A DNA stretch of 64,000 bases. Origin: Mesorhizobium_K sp040049215. GTDB lineage: Bacteria; Pseudomonadota; Alphaproteobacteria; Rhizobiales; Rhizobiaceae. A model generated the notes under the pieces. The model made no database searches. It saw only the letters and a program-made list of their open reading frames with translations, and was not told the DNA's origin. Position numbers and translations under genes: made by a program. The stretch covers positions 620,001-684,000 of the forward strand of contig NZ_JBDZDN010000003.1 of NCBI RefSeq assembly GCF_040049215.1, in the 5' to 3' direction. This document shows positions 27,243-36,167 of this stretch, piece after piece; the first letter of the stretch is position 1; each line of letters opens with the position of its first letter.

Positions 27243-28298
27243 TCAAGGCGGGGTATTGTAGTCCACCACCGTCTCGGGATTGATCTCGCCGTCATAGGAC
27301 GCGTCCACTTCGTAGTTGACCAGCGCGAAAGCGCCGTCCCTGAAGATCCAGGTCCCCGATGACGCCGCATCGCCGACGCCGCGCCATTTGGCATGCGATG
27401 AGATCGACATGGTCGCTTCGTCGTAGAAGGAGTTTATGAGTTCGCCGCTGGACCGGAAGCCGATGACGGTAATGCTCTCGACCTTGCCTTCGGAATTGTC
27501 GTTCTCATAGCGGATGTCGAGTTCCGGCTCGGCGAAATGCAATTCGTTCACGCCGCTTATCTCGTCCGAGACATAGTAGATGTGGACTTCATTGTAGGCG
27601 CCCATCGAGCAATAGAAACGGAAGAGACGCGCCTGTCTGGGCTCGGCGCCTTCCGCGTCCGTCTTGTAGTGGTAGGAGATCGGGTAGGCCTGGGGTGCAT
27701 TGGACGGGTCGTCGGCTCTTGCGCCGCCATTGGCTTCGCATTGTTCGGCGTGGCTGGCCGCAAACGCTGCCTTGGCCTGTTCGAAGGCTGCGTCCGTCTT
27801 TGCCGGCGGCGTATCGCCGCATTGGGCGGGCAGGGCGTCGACGAGGTCCCCGTCGGCGGGCTTCAGGCTGCCCTTGTCGATGTGGAGCGGCCGAAATGGC
27901 GGCTCCTGGATCTGCGCGTTGACCTGGCGGGCGGTATAGCAGCCGGCGAAGACTTTTTCGGAACCGTCGGCCCCGACCGCGCGGATGGCCACGGGCACGC
28001 TGTAAAAAATGCTGCCGGCGGCACCTTCCTCCGATACCGCTCCGATTTCGACGTCGACGCGTTCTGTCGAGGCGTAGCCGTCGGCAAAAGCCTTGAAGTC
28101 CGTCGCTGGCTTCTCGTCGCCGAAATAGTCCCAGGCGCGGGCGTATTCCTTGCGGTTCACTGAGTTGTAGAGCGATTTCACAATCGTTGCCGCACTCGAT
28201 CGGTCGTCGATGTAGCGCGTCTCTTGTGCGAAAGCATCGACGCCTGAAAGGCAGCGCAGGAGCACCGCCGACGCTAACGCAAGGGGCAATGGCCGCAT
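27243..28298 (-). CDS. DUF1176 family exported protein
   Basis: 351 residues with a signal peptide (MRPLPLALASAVLLRCLSGV, cleavage near AFAQE). The DUF1176 domain occupies the C-terminal two thirds, including RLFRFYCSMGAYNEVHIYYV, KWRGVGDAASSGTWIFRDGA and LVNYEVDASYDGE. The N-terminal third (ATIVKSLYNSVNRKEYARAW) looks like a separate NTF2-like or DUF4864-like region. Family function is unknown; the location is periplasmic. Start 28298 has a GGAG Shine-Dalgarno; the longer frame to 28364 lacks a signal peptide. Confidence 0.78.
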   Translation of the reverse strand: MRPLPLALASAVLLRCLSGVDAFAQETRYIDDRSSAATIVKSLYNSVNRKEYARAWDYFGDEKPATDFKAFADGYASTERVDVEIGAVSEEGAAGSIFYSVPVAIRAVGADGSEKVFAGCYTARQVNAQIQEPPFRPLHIDKGSLKPADGDLVDALPAQCGDTPPAKTDAAFEQAKAAFAASHAEQCEANGGARADDPSNAPQAYPISYHYKTDAEGAEPRQARLFRFYCSMGAYNEVHIYYVSDEISGVNELHFAEPELDIRYENDNSEGKVESITVIGFRSSGELINSFYDEATMSISSHAKWRGVGDAASSGTWIFRDGAFALVNYEVDASYDGEINPETVVDYNTPP

Positions 28299-28426
28299 GA
28301 GCTTGTCTCCACCGCTTTGGCTAAATGATATAGCATCGATTGCGCAGCCGGGTGACGCTTGCAATCGGCTGTGGTGGAACCCTATCTGCGCGAAGCGATT
28401 TCCGCATTCCTTCTGGAGGGTTTTCC

Positions 28427-28930
28427 GTGATTTCCATGTATGATGTTTCCGTTCCTGTCTTTTCGGAGCGGCTGAGGGCGCTGACGATCGTTCTGACCAA
28501 GGCCGAAGCCAACGCCGCTGAACGCAAGATCGACCCGAACGTGTTTTTGACCGCTCGACTTGCGCCCGACATGCTCAATTTGACGAAGCAGGTGCAGATC
28601 GCGACCGATCACGCCAAGGGCGCGCCTTCAAGGCTCGCTGGGCGCGCGGTTCCGAGATACGAGGACAATGAGGCGAGTTTCGCGGAGCTTCAGGCCCGCG
28701 TAGCGAAGACGAGGGACTATTTGGCGACCTTCAAGCCGGAGGAGTTCGAGGGCTCGGACGAGCGGACGGTAACGCTGAAGATCGGCGGCAACGACGTTGA
28801 GCTCAAGGGATTGAAATATCTGCTCGACGTCGCGATGCCGAACTTCTATTTCCATGTAACCACGGCTTACGGCATTCTACGCCACAACGGCGTGCCGCTG
28901 GGCAAGGGCAACTTCCTGGGTAGAGACTGA
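28427..28930 (+). CDS. DUF1993 family protein
   Basis: 167 residues from GTG 28427, preceded by GGAGGG at a 7-base spacing; ATG 28436 is too far from it. The family pattern is clear: ISMYDVSVPVFSERLRALT, RLAPDMLNLTKQVQIATDHAK and AMPNFYFHVTTAYGILRHNG. DUF1993 proteins have a DinB-like four-helix bundle and no assigned reaction; the histidine in FHVTTAYGILRHN could bind metal (inference). Monocistronic by position. Confidence 0.87.
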   Translation: MISMYDVSVPVFSERLRALTIVLTKAEANAAERKIDPNVFLTARLAPDMLNLTKQVQIATDHAKGAPSRLAGRAVPRYEDNEASFAELQARVAKTRDYLATFKPEEFEGSDERTVTLKIGGNDVELKGLKYLLDVAMPNFYFHVTTAYGILRHNGVPLGKGNFLGRD

Positions 28931-28942
28931 GCGCCCGGCGCT

Positions 28943-29107
28943 TCATTTCATCGCGGTTTCCCGGGCGATGCGCGGGAAATCCGCCGGCTTGATGCCGATG
29001 TCGGAACGGTCGGCATTGCTCATGGCATTGAGAAGAGCAAGGGCCGCTCGGTAGCGCACCTCTTCGCGAGGACGCGGGCGGGAAAACAGTTCAGTGTAGA
29101 AAGCCAT
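28943..29107 (-). CDS. 54-residue DUF1127-like small protein
   Basis: A short minus-strand gene: MAFYTELFSRPRPREEVRYR, then AALALLNAMSNADRSDIGIK and PADFPRIARETAMK. The NAMSNADRSDIGIKPADFPR stretch follows the pattern of the DUF1127 C-terminal motif (x-D-x-x-L-x-D-I-G-I-x-R-x-x-I). It converges with the DUF1993 gene 12 bases away. A role in RNA binding is only inferred from the family. A second such protein is at 10157. Confidence 0.6.
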   Translation of the reverse strand: MAFYTELFSRPRPREEVRYRAALALLNAMSNADRSDIGIKPADFPRIARETAMK

Positions 29108-29163
29108 CGTTCAAGCCCCAAATTGGTCCCCCCACTCCGTATTTAATCGATTCGCAGGCCATT

Positions 29164-29778
29164 GTGCAGTGCAGCATGGCGCATGGCTGCCATGCGCGCC
29201 CGCCAAATCTAAAGTCGTCCTCATTCCGCGCAGTGATTTTTAACGCCCCCGCTCTACGGTGCCTGTCGACGGTCGATGTTCGAGTATGGGAGGCTGTCAC
29301 GGGCACGAACCGCGATTTCGCTTCGCTGCTGGACGATTTGTTCGTGGTGACCGAAACTCCTGAGGAGACCGCTCCCCGGCCAACGATCCCGTTCGACTAT
29401 CTGGCCGTGGCCGAAGAGCTGCATTCGGGGCGCATCAAAGTGTCGCGTGAGGCGGCTGCTGCGGAATACCGAGCAGCGGGTGTGGGGATCGAGGCAGAGC
29501 TGTCCGCGCTGCTCGCGGAGGTCGGTTTCGAGAAGACGCCGGCTGCTCCCGATGCCGGGGAACTGCTACCCATAGAGCCTGAGGCGATTGCAGCCGAACT
29601 CGGCCTTGCAAATGCTGATCCCACGGATTTCGGGAGGCTGCGTCGCGCCTTTGCCCTGAACAATCATCCCGACCGCGTCGCGCCGCACCTCAGACAACGC
29701 GCTCTTGCCCGCATGCAGGTAGCGAACGGCCTCATCGACGAGGCCAAGCGCAAGGCGCTCGCCAAGACACGGCGCTGA
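29164..29778 (+). CDS. hypothetical protein with a C-terminal J-domain-like segment
   Basis: Up to 204 residues from GTG 29164; the true start is uncertain because the first 45 residues look atypical and no convincing Shine-Dalgarno or ATG is present. The middle is acidic and Ala/Glu-rich (REAAAAEYRAAGVGIEAELS). The C-terminus GRLRRAFALNNHPDRVAPHL followed by RQRALARMQVANGLIDEAKR resembles helix II, the HPD loop and helix III of a J-domain, so a DnaK co-chaperone or J-like protein is possible. The remainder has no recognised family. Confidence 0.6.
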   Translation: MQCSMAHGCHARPPNLKSSSFRAVIFNAPALRCLSTVDVRVWEAVTGTNRDFASLLDDLFVVTETPEETAPRPTIPFDYLAVAEELHSGRIKVSREAAAAEYRAAGVGIEAELSALLAEVGFEKTPAAPDAGELLPIEPEAIAAELGLANADPTDFGRLRRAFALNNHPDRVAPHLRQRALARMQVANGLIDEAKRKALAKTRR

Positions 29779-29926
29779 GCCAGGGCGGCGCGCCTGGGCG
29801 CGGCAAGCCGAACGCTCTATCCTATGTGCACGATCCTATGTGCACGGCTTACGCGTAAGCCCGAAAGGTGCAGACTTTCGGAGAACGTCATGCTTCATGA
29901 TCATAGATGGCCGTTCGGGAGGCAGC

Positions 29927-30175
29927 ATGCTGCGAGTGACAAGAGTTCCAATCGACGGCATCTACGTGCCGACGGCTCGACGCAAGACACTGCATCCCGA
30001 AACGGTCCGCGCGCTGGCCGAGGATATCGTCGAGCATGGTCTGACGACGCCGATCCAGGTTCGCCACGACGGCAAGCGTCATATCCTCGTCGAGGGGCTG
30101 CACAGGCTCGAAGCTATGAAATGGCTGGGTGAGGCGGAGATCGACGCCTATCTGGTGCAGGCTCGCAAGCATTAG
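29927..30175 (+). CDS. small ParB/sulfiredoxin-fold protein
   Basis: 82 residues. It consists only of a ParB N-terminal-like domain: VPIDGIYVPTARRKTLHPET, VRALAEDIVEHGLTTPIQVR and ILVEGLHRLEAMKWLGE, where EGLHRLEA replaces the usual GxRRxxA/ER box. Free-standing domains of this kind occur in nucleases, CTPases and transcription factors; there is no helix-turn-helix part here, so it is not a chromosome-partitioning ParB. GGGAGG precedes ATG 29927 at a good distance, favouring it over ATG 29897. The stop is 3 bases from the convergent aminotransferase. Confidence 0.75.
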   Translation: MLRVTRVPIDGIYVPTARRKTLHPETVRALAEDIVEHGLTTPIQVRHDGKRHILVEGLHRLEAMKWLGEAEIDAYLVQARKH

Positions 30176-30178
30176 CGG

Positions 30179-31327
30179 TTATCGCAGCCAGCGCTCGATG
30201 CGATCCATGGCCAACACCATGTCGTCATGGCTGCCGGCATAGGAAAAGCGCATGTAGCGGTGGCCGGCGAGTGGGTCGAAATCGCGCCCGGGCGTTGCCG
30301 CTACCTGGGCTTCGGCCAGCATCCGCCGCGCGAAAGCCATGCTGTCGTTTGTCAATTTCGAAACGTCGCAGAACGCATAGAACGCTCCATCCATCGGCGC
30401 GGCCAAGGCAAAGCCTAGCTCAGGCAGGCGGCGCATCAGCAGATCGCGGTTCCAGGCATATCTCGCTTTGACCGCTTCCAGCTCCGCCGTCGCGCCGAAC
30501 GCCTCGATGGCTGCGATCTGGGAGATTTCCGGTGGCGAGATGTAGAGGCTCTGCGCGATCCGCTCGATCGGCCGTACCAGCTTCTCCGGCAGCACCATCC
30601 AGCCGATCCGCCAGCCGGTCATGCAGTAAAACTTGGAGAATGAGTTGATGGCCGTGACGTCCGGCCCGAGGCTCAGGGCGGTCATGTCGGGAGCCGAATA
30701 GGCGAGCCGGTGATAGATCTCGTCGGAAATCACCGCGATGCCGAGTTCTTGCGCCGTCTCGACGAGTTCCTTGAGGTCGTGAGTGGGAATCACCGCTCCG
30801 GTCGGGTTGGCCGGGCTGGCGAAAAGCACGCCTTTCAAGGGTCGCTCGGCGTTCGCTTCGCGCAGATGCTGCGCGTGCAGATAAGCGGCGCCCGAAAGCT
30901 CGATCTCGACGACCTCAAGGCCGAGCGCCGTCATGATGTTGCGATAGGCTGGATAGCCGGGAGCGGCGATCGCGACTCGGTCGCCGGGATCGAACATGGC
31001 GAGGAAGGCGAGGTTGAACGCGGCTGATGAGCCGGTGGTTACCGCGATCCGGCTTGAGGCAACGTCCACGCCGTAATGTTCGGCATAATGCGCGGAGATC
31101 GCCTCCCGCAGCGCCGCAAGCCCCAATGCGTCAGTATAGCCGATGCGCCCGTCGGCCAGCGCCTTCGCCGCAGCCTCGCGAACCCGTTGCGGCGCGGGAT
31201 CCGACGGCTGCCCGACCGCCATCGAAACGATCGGCTGGCCGAGCGCCTTCAGGCGGTTGGCCTCGGCGAGGATGTCCATGGCGTGGAAAGGTTCGACATC
31301 GCCGCGTTTCGAGATCGCTACCGCCAT
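30179..31327 (-). CDS. PLP-dependent class I/II aminotransferase
   Basis: 382 residues. Fold type I landmarks are GYTDALGLAALREAISAHYA, ASPANPTGAVIP, VISDEIYHRLAY, and the PLP lysine in INSFSKFYCMTGWRIGWM; the C-terminal arginine is in YMRFSYAG. It resembles aspartate/aromatic-type transaminases; the substrate pair cannot be fixed. Start MAVAISKRGDVEPFHAMDI at 31327 fits the family better than the longer frame to 31363. It is divergent from the M48 protease gene (128 bases between starts). Confidence 0.9.
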   Translation of the reverse strand: MAVAISKRGDVEPFHAMDILAEANRLKALGQPIVSMAVGQPSDPAPQRVREAAAKALADGRIGYTDALGLAALREAISAHYAEHYGVDVASSRIAVTTGSSAAFNLAFLAMFDPGDRVAIAAPGYPAYRNIMTALGLEVVEIELSGAAYLHAQHLREANAERPLKGVLFASPANPTGAVIPTHDLKELVETAQELGIAVISDEIYHRLAYSAPDMTALSLGPDVTAINSFSKFYCMTGWRIGWMVLPEKLVRPIERIAQSLYISPPEISQIAAIEAFGATAELEAVKARYAWNRDLLMRRLPELGFALAAPMDGAFYAFCDVSKLTNDSMAFARRMLAEAQVAATPGRDFDPLAGHRYMRFSYAGSHDDMVLAMDRIERWLR

Positions 31328-31455
31328 TGCCTGACTCGTGTCCCGTGACCGACTGCGCCGCACAAATGCCTGATTGATATGGGGATCACAAGTTCATGAT
31401 GTCCCCGGCGCCGCCTTTCCATTGCCCCTTTGCTCGTTTACCTGTGCTCCCCGCC

Positions 31456-32850
31456 ATGGATTCCTTCATTCGCTCGACGATTGTCCTTGCCCGCGCGGCC
31501 GCAACGCTGCTGCTTGCAGCAGTCGTCGTATCGGCCGGGTCGGCGGTATCCTTCGCGCAAGGCAACCTGCCGATTGTCCGCGATGCCGAGATCGAGGCGC
31601 TGGTGCGCGACTATGCGCGTCCGATCTTCAAGGCCGCCGGCCTGTCGAAGTCGGGTATCGACATCATCCTGGTCAATAATCCGAGCTTCAATGCGTTCGT
31701 GGCCGGTCGCCGCATGTTCATCAACACTGGAGCGCTGCTGCAGGCCGGCACTCCAAACGAGATCATCGGCGTGATCGCGCATGAGGCGGGGCATATTGCT
31801 GGCGGCCATCAGGACCGCTTGCGGGAGCAGATTGCCCGTGCGCAGACCATGGCCGTCATTTCTTCGCTGCTCGGCGTCGGCGCGATGGTGGCCGGCGCGG
31901 CCACCGATACCGGCGGCCTCGGTGCCGCCGGCGCTGGCCTCATGGCCGGCGGCACCGAGGCCGCGCGACGTGGCCTGCTGGGCTATCAGCGCTCGGAGGA
32001 AGCCACCGCCGACCAATCGGCGATCAAGTATCTGGAGGCGACCGGGCAGTCGGGCGCGGGCATGCTGATCACCTTCCAGCGCTTCCAGAGCGCGCTGTCG
32101 CTTTCCGGCGCACGCGTTGATCCCTATCAGCAAAGCCATCCGATGCCGCGCGACCGCGTAGCCAATCTCGAAACGCTGGTGAAAGCGAGCCCGCACTACG
32201 ACAACAAGGATTCGGAGGCGCTGCAGCAGCGTCACGACATGATGCGCGCCAAGATTGCTGTCTACACGCAAGGGCAGGCGGCAGCTTCCCGCCTGTTCAA
32301 GAAGATGCCCGGCAGCCTCGCCGCCCAATATGGCGAAGCGCAATCCGCGCTCCTCTTCGGCAGTCCGCGCGCTGCGCTGAAGAAGGCCGACGCGCTGATC
32401 AAGATCCAGCCGAAGAACCCTTACTTCCACGAGTTGCGCGGCGACATCCTTCTGCGCGCCAACCAGCCTGAGAAGGCTGCCGAGGCCTATAAGCTGGCCG
32501 TCCAGCTCGATCCGGCGAAGTCCGGCATCCTGCCGATCGCCTACGGGCAGGCGCTGATAGCGACTGGCAAGCCCGGAGCAGTCAAGCAAGCCGTGGCCGA
32601 GATCAAGGAAGGTCTCGGCCGGGACAAGGAAAATTTCAACGGCTATGCCTATTTGGCGCAGGCCTACAACCAGCTGGGCGAAGTTGCCGATGCTGAACTG
32701 GCGACCGCGGAAGGTTATTATTACGGCGGCAACTACCAGCAGGCGAAGATTTTCGCCATGCGTGCGCAGCAGAAGTTCAAGCGCGGCGCGCCGGGGTGGG
32801 TGAGGGCGCAGGACATCATCAACTACAAGACGCCCAAGAAGAAGAAATGA
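31456..32850 (+). CDS. M48 family metalloprotease with TPR repeats (BepA-like)
   Basis: 464 residues with a signal peptide (hydrophobic core near residues 10-33, cleavage near SFAQG). The zinc site HEAGH is at 109-113, with the third ligand in the EEATADQSA stretch. The C-terminal half holds tetratricopeptide-like repeats (PEKAAEAYKLAVQLDPAKSG). This layout is that of BepA/YfgC, a periplasmic protease-chaperone that supervises outer-membrane protein assembly. Start ATG 31456 was chosen over 31396 because it gives a compact signal peptide. A DsbA-like protein is encoded 60 bases downstream, consistent with a shared envelope-quality role. Confidence 0.9.
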   Translation: MDSFIRSTIVLARAAATLLLAAVVVSAGSAVSFAQGNLPIVRDAEIEALVRDYARPIFKAAGLSKSGIDIILVNNPSFNAFVAGRRMFINTGALLQAGTPNEIIGVIAHEAGHIAGGHQDRLREQIARAQTMAVISSLLGVGAMVAGAATDTGGLGAAGAGLMAGGTEAARRGLLGYQRSEEATADQSAIKYLEATGQSGAGMLITFQRFQSALSLSGARVDPYQQSHPMPRDRVANLETLVKASPHYDNKDSEALQQRHDMMRAKIAVYTQGQAAASRLFKKMPGSLAAQYGEAQSALLFGSPRAALKKADALIKIQPKNPYFHELRGDILLRANQPEKAAEAYKLAVQLDPAKSGILPIAYGQALIATGKPGAVKQAVAEIKEGLGRDKENFNGYAYLAQAYNQLGEVADAELATAEGYYYGGNYQQAKIFAMRAQQKFKRGAPGWVRAQDIINYKTPKKKK

Positions 32851-32910
32851 ACCTTTTTGGCTCATGCTGCGACAGAGCCGTGAGTGTCACCGGATAGAGG
32901 ACGAGCAACG

Positions 32911-33732
32911 ATGAGCAAGGCGATTTGGTTGAGTGCGACTGGTCTGGCCGTCGCTGCCGCAATGCTGGCGGTCGGCTACGTCGCCGGCCGCCCCGAGGCG
33001 GCGATCGCCAATGACGCGCCGCAGGCGGTAGCGCTTGCATCCGCGACCGCCTCCGTCGACCGCGTCGAGATAGAGAACATCATCCGAGACTATTTGGTGA
33101 AGAACCCGGAACTGCTGCTGGACATGCAGCAGGCGCTCGAGACGAAGCAGCGGGAACAGCAGCGCGTGGCCAATCTCGAGGTGATCGAGGCCGCCAGGGA
33201 TGAGATATTCAACGCTGCTTATGACGGTATTGTCGGCAACCCCCACGGCAAGACCACGATCGTCGAGTTTTACGACTACAACTGCGGGTACTGCAAACGC
33301 GCCCAGGAAGACATGCTGGCGCTGACGGCAGCCGACCCCGATCTGCGCTTCGTGCTCAAGGAGTTTCCGATCCTCGGGCCGGATTCGACCAAGGCGCATG
33401 TCGTCTCGATGGCCTTCCGGACGCTGATGCCGGAAAAATTCGGGGATTTCCACAACCAGCTGCTCGGCGGGCAAGGCCGCGCCAGCGAAGCGACGGCCAT
33501 TAAGGTCGCTATGTCGCTCGGCGCCGACGAGGCAAGGCTGCGCGAGGAAATGAAGAACCCGACGATCAGCGCAGCCTTCGAAAAGACCTACGAACTGGCC
33601 AACAAGCTGGCGATCACGGGGACCCCTTCCTATGTGGTTGGCAGCGAGGTCGTGTTCGGTGCGCTCGGCCAGGATCTTCTGGCTCAGAAAATCGCGGAAG
33701 CCCGTACAGCGGCGACGCAGGCCGCCAACTAG
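32911..33732 (+). CDS. DsbA family thiol oxidoreductase
   Basis: 273 residues. N-terminal signal peptide or anchor (IWLSATGLAVAAAMLAVGYV), a coiled helical linker (residues 50-95), then a thioredoxin fold with active site Cys125-Gly-Tyr-Cys128 in FYDYNCGYCKRAQED and the cis-proline loop ITGTPSYVVGSEV. The YNCGYC type with an N-terminal ScsC-like helical region is typical of alphaproteobacterial DsbA relatives that introduce or shuffle disulfides in the periplasm. Start ATG 32911 is used in place of GTG 32884, as it gives a proper signal peptide. Confidence 0.9.
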   Translation: MSKAIWLSATGLAVAAAMLAVGYVAGRPEAAIANDAPQAVALASATASVDRVEIENIIRDYLVKNPELLLDMQQALETKQREQQRVANLEVIEAARDEIFNAAYDGIVGNPHGKTTIVEFYDYNCGYCKRAQEDMLALTAADPDLRFVLKEFPILGPDSTKAHVVSMAFRTLMPEKFGDFHNQLLGGQGRASEATAIKVAMSLGADEARLREEMKNPTISAAFEKTYELANKLAITGTPSYVVGSEVVFGALGQDLLAQKIAEARTAATQAAN

Positions 33733-33861
33733 GATCGGATCGGGCCTAGCCCCGCCTGTGGATAGCAAAACTAGGCTCTTGCGCTCTTTTCGCGGCGGAC
33801 TAAGCCCACTATAGAGGTGGCGGCGCGCCGGAGATTGCCGGCGCGAGAAAAGGTCCATTGC

Positions 33862-34296
33862 TTGAAAACGATCTTCGTTTTGAACGGCCCAAACCTCAAT
33901 ATGCTCGGCAAGCGCGAGCCGGGAATCTATGGAACCGAGACCCTGGATGGTGTCGCCGCCGACTGTCGGAAGGCCGCTGGCTCGCTCGGCATCGACGTGG
34001 ATTTCCGCCAGTCCAACCACGAGGGCATCCTGGTCGACTGGATTCAGGAAGCAGGCGAGAAAGCGCAGGGCATCGTGCTCAACGCAGGCGCTTACACCCA
34101 TACTTCGATCGCAATCCACGACGCTATCCGCTCGGTGGCGCCATTGCCGGTCGTTGAAGTGCATCTGTCGAACATCCACGCCCGCGAACCCTTCCGCCAC
34201 GTTTCCAAAGTTGCCCCCCATGCGCTGGGCATGATCTGTGGCTTCGGCCCGCTCGGATACACGCTTGCGCTTCAGGCGCTGGCGGCGCGGATTTGA
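33862..34296 (+). CDS. aroQ: type II 3-dehydroquinate dehydratase
   Basis: 144 residues from a TTG start at 33862 (AAAAGG 8 bases before it; family members begin KTIFVLNGPNLN). It makes 3-dehydroshikimate in the shikimate pathway. Active-site features are LNGPNLNMLGKREPGIYG with the catalytic Tyr, SNHEGILVDWIQEA, LNAGAYTHTSIAIHDAI and EVHLSNIHAREPFRH with the catalytic His. It precedes accB by 25 bases; aroQ-accB-accC is a conserved order in many bacteria. Confidence 0.96.
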   Translation: MKTIFVLNGPNLNMLGKREPGIYGTETLDGVAADCRKAAGSLGIDVDFRQSNHEGILVDWIQEAGEKAQGIVLNAGAYTHTSIAIHDAIRSVAPLPVVEVHLSNIHAREPFRHVSKVAPHALGMICGFGPLGYTLALQALAARI

Positions 34297-34321
34297 CGAC
34301 GGACAATGAAAAGGCCTTGAA

Positions 34322-34783
34322 ATGACAACAAAAAAGACCGGCATTGACCAGCAACTGATCCGCGATCTCGCGGGAATTCTCAACGACACGAACTTGACCG
34401 AGATCGAAGTCGAACTCGACGCCTTCAAAGTTCGCGTGTCTCGGCAACCGGCCGCCGTTCATGCCGTCGCCGCCCCGCAACCGGTATATGCGGCTACAGC
34501 TCCGTCCCAGCCGTCCGCGCAGCCCATCCCGGCCGCGGCCGAGACGTCAAAAAATGCGGTACCCTCGCCCATGGTCGGTACGGCGTATCTCGCCCCGTCG
34601 CCCGATGCCAAGCCGTTCGTGGAGGTTGGCCAGGCGGTCAAGGAGGGCCAGACGCTTCTGATCATCGAGGCTATGAAGACGATGAACCAGATTGCATCGC
34701 CACGCTCCGGGACGGTCACCGCGATCCTTGTCGAGGATTCCCAGCCGGTCGAGTACGGCATGCCTCTCGTCATCATTGAATAG
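34322..34783 (+). CDS. accB: biotin carboxyl carrier protein of acetyl-CoA carboxylase
   Basis: 153 residues. It has an N-terminal helix (IDQQLIRDLAGILNDTNLTE), a Pro/Ala-rich linker (about 45-80), and a biotinyl domain whose target lysine is Lys119 in IEAMKTMNQI. It carries carboxybiotin between the biotin carboxylase (AccC, next gene) and the carboxyltransferase for fatty acid synthesis. It sits in an aroQ-accB-accC-aat run. Confidence 0.97.
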   Translation: MTTKKTGIDQQLIRDLAGILNDTNLTEIEVELDAFKVRVSRQPAAVHAVAAPQPVYAATAPSQPSAQPIPAAAETSKNAVPSPMVGTAYLAPSPDAKPFVEVGQAVKEGQTLLIIEAMKTMNQIASPRSGTVTAILVEDSQPVEYGMPLVIIE

Positions 34784-34802
34784 CGCCGGAAGATCAGGGC
34801 GC

Positions 34803-36149
34803 ATGTTCCAGAAGATACTCATAGCGAACCGCGGCGAGATCGCCCTTCGAGTGCTGCGCGCCTGCAAGGAGCTCGGCATCCAGACGGTGGTCGTGCATTC
34901 GACGGCTGACGCCGACGCCATGCATGTGCGTCTCGCCGACGAAAGCGTTTGCATCGGCCCGCCGCCGTCGCGCGATAGCTATCTCAACATCCACCAGATC
35001 GTTGCTGCCTGCGAGATCACAGGAGCGGACGCGGTGCATCCGGGTTATGGCTTCCTATCCGAGAACGCCAAGTTTGCCGACATCCTGGCCGCCCACAACA
35101 TCACCTTCATCGGGCCATCGGGCGATCACATCCGCATCATGGGCGACAAGATCGAGGCCAAGCGTACGGCCAAGCGTCTCGGCATTCCGGTCGTGCCCGG
35201 CTCGGACGGCGCCGTGTCGGACGAGCGCGAGGCGAAACGCATTGCCGCCGATATAGGCTATCCCGTGATCATCAAGGCGTCGGCCGGCGGCGGCGGGCGC
35301 GGCATGAAGGTCGCGCGGTCCGAAGACGACCTGATACAAGCGCTGCAGACGGCGAGCACCGAGGCGGGTGCGGCCTTTGGCGACGACGCGGTCTACATAG
35401 AAAAATATCTCGAAAAGCCCCGCCACATCGAGGTTCAGGTGTTCGGCGACGGCATGGGGCGCGGCATCCACCTCGGCGAGCGTGACTGCTCGCTGCAACG
35501 GCGCCACCAGAAGGTGTGGGAAGAGGCGAATTCTCCCGCTCTGAATGCCGAAGAACGCGCGCGAATCGGCGAGACCTGCTCGAAGGCGATTGCCGATCTC
35601 GGTTATTCCGGGGCCGGCACGATCGAGTTTCTCTACGAGGACGGCGAGTTCTATTTCATCGAGATGAACACGCGCCTACAGGTCGAGCATCCGGTGACGG
35701 AGGCGATCACAGGCATCGACCTGGTGCATGAGCAGATCCGCGTCGCTTCGGGCGGCGGGCTGTCGGTAACGCAGGACGAAATCCGCTTCCAGGGCCACGC
35801 CATCGAATGCCGCATCAACGCCGAGGATCCGCGCACCTTTACGCCTTCGCCCGGCACGATTACCCATTTCCACACGCCCGGTGGTCTTGGCATCCGGGTC
35901 GATTCCGGCGTCTATTCCGGCTACCGCATTCCGCCCTACTACGACAGCCTCATCGGCAAGCTGATCGTGCACGGCCGCAACCGTGTTGAATGCATGATGC
36001 GGCTACGCCGTGCGCTTGACGAGTTCGTCGTCGACGGCATCAAGACCACGCTGCCGCTGTTTCGCGATCTGGTCGGCAATCCGGACATTGCCAATGGCGA
36101 CTACGATATCCACTGGCTGGAAAAATATCTGGTTGAGACGGTGGAGTAG
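34803..36149 (+). CDS. accC: biotin carboxylase subunit of acetyl-CoA carboxylase
   Basis: 448 residues, standard AccC length. MFQKILIANRGEIALRVLRA is the invariant N-terminus; the ATP-grasp glycine loop is KASAGGGGRGMKV, followed by EKYLEKPRHIEVQVFGD and the metal/bicarbonate region FIEMNTRLQVEHPVTE. It uses ATP and bicarbonate to carboxylate biotin on AccB. ATG 34803 follows accB by 19 bases. Longer open frame upstream overlaps accB and is not used. Confidence 0.98.
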   Translation: MFQKILIANRGEIALRVLRACKELGIQTVVVHSTADADAMHVRLADESVCIGPPPSRDSYLNIHQIVAACEITGADAVHPGYGFLSENAKFADILAAHNITFIGPSGDHIRIMGDKIEAKRTAKRLGIPVVPGSDGAVSDEREAKRIAADIGYPVIIKASAGGGGRGMKVARSEDDLIQALQTASTEAGAAFGDDAVYIEKYLEKPRHIEVQVFGDGMGRGIHLGERDCSLQRRHQKVWEEANSPALNAEERARIGETCSKAIADLGYSGAGTIEFLYEDGEFYFIEMNTRLQVEHPVTEAITGIDLVHEQIRVASGGGLSVTQDEIRFQGHAIECRINAEDPRTFTPSPGTITHFHTPGGLGIRVDSGVYSGYRIPPYYDSLIGKLIVHGRNRVECMMRLRRALDEFVVDGIKTTLPLFRDLVGNPDIANGDYDIHWLEKYLVETVE

Positions 36150-36167
36150 CCAGGCAGGCTGGTGGCC

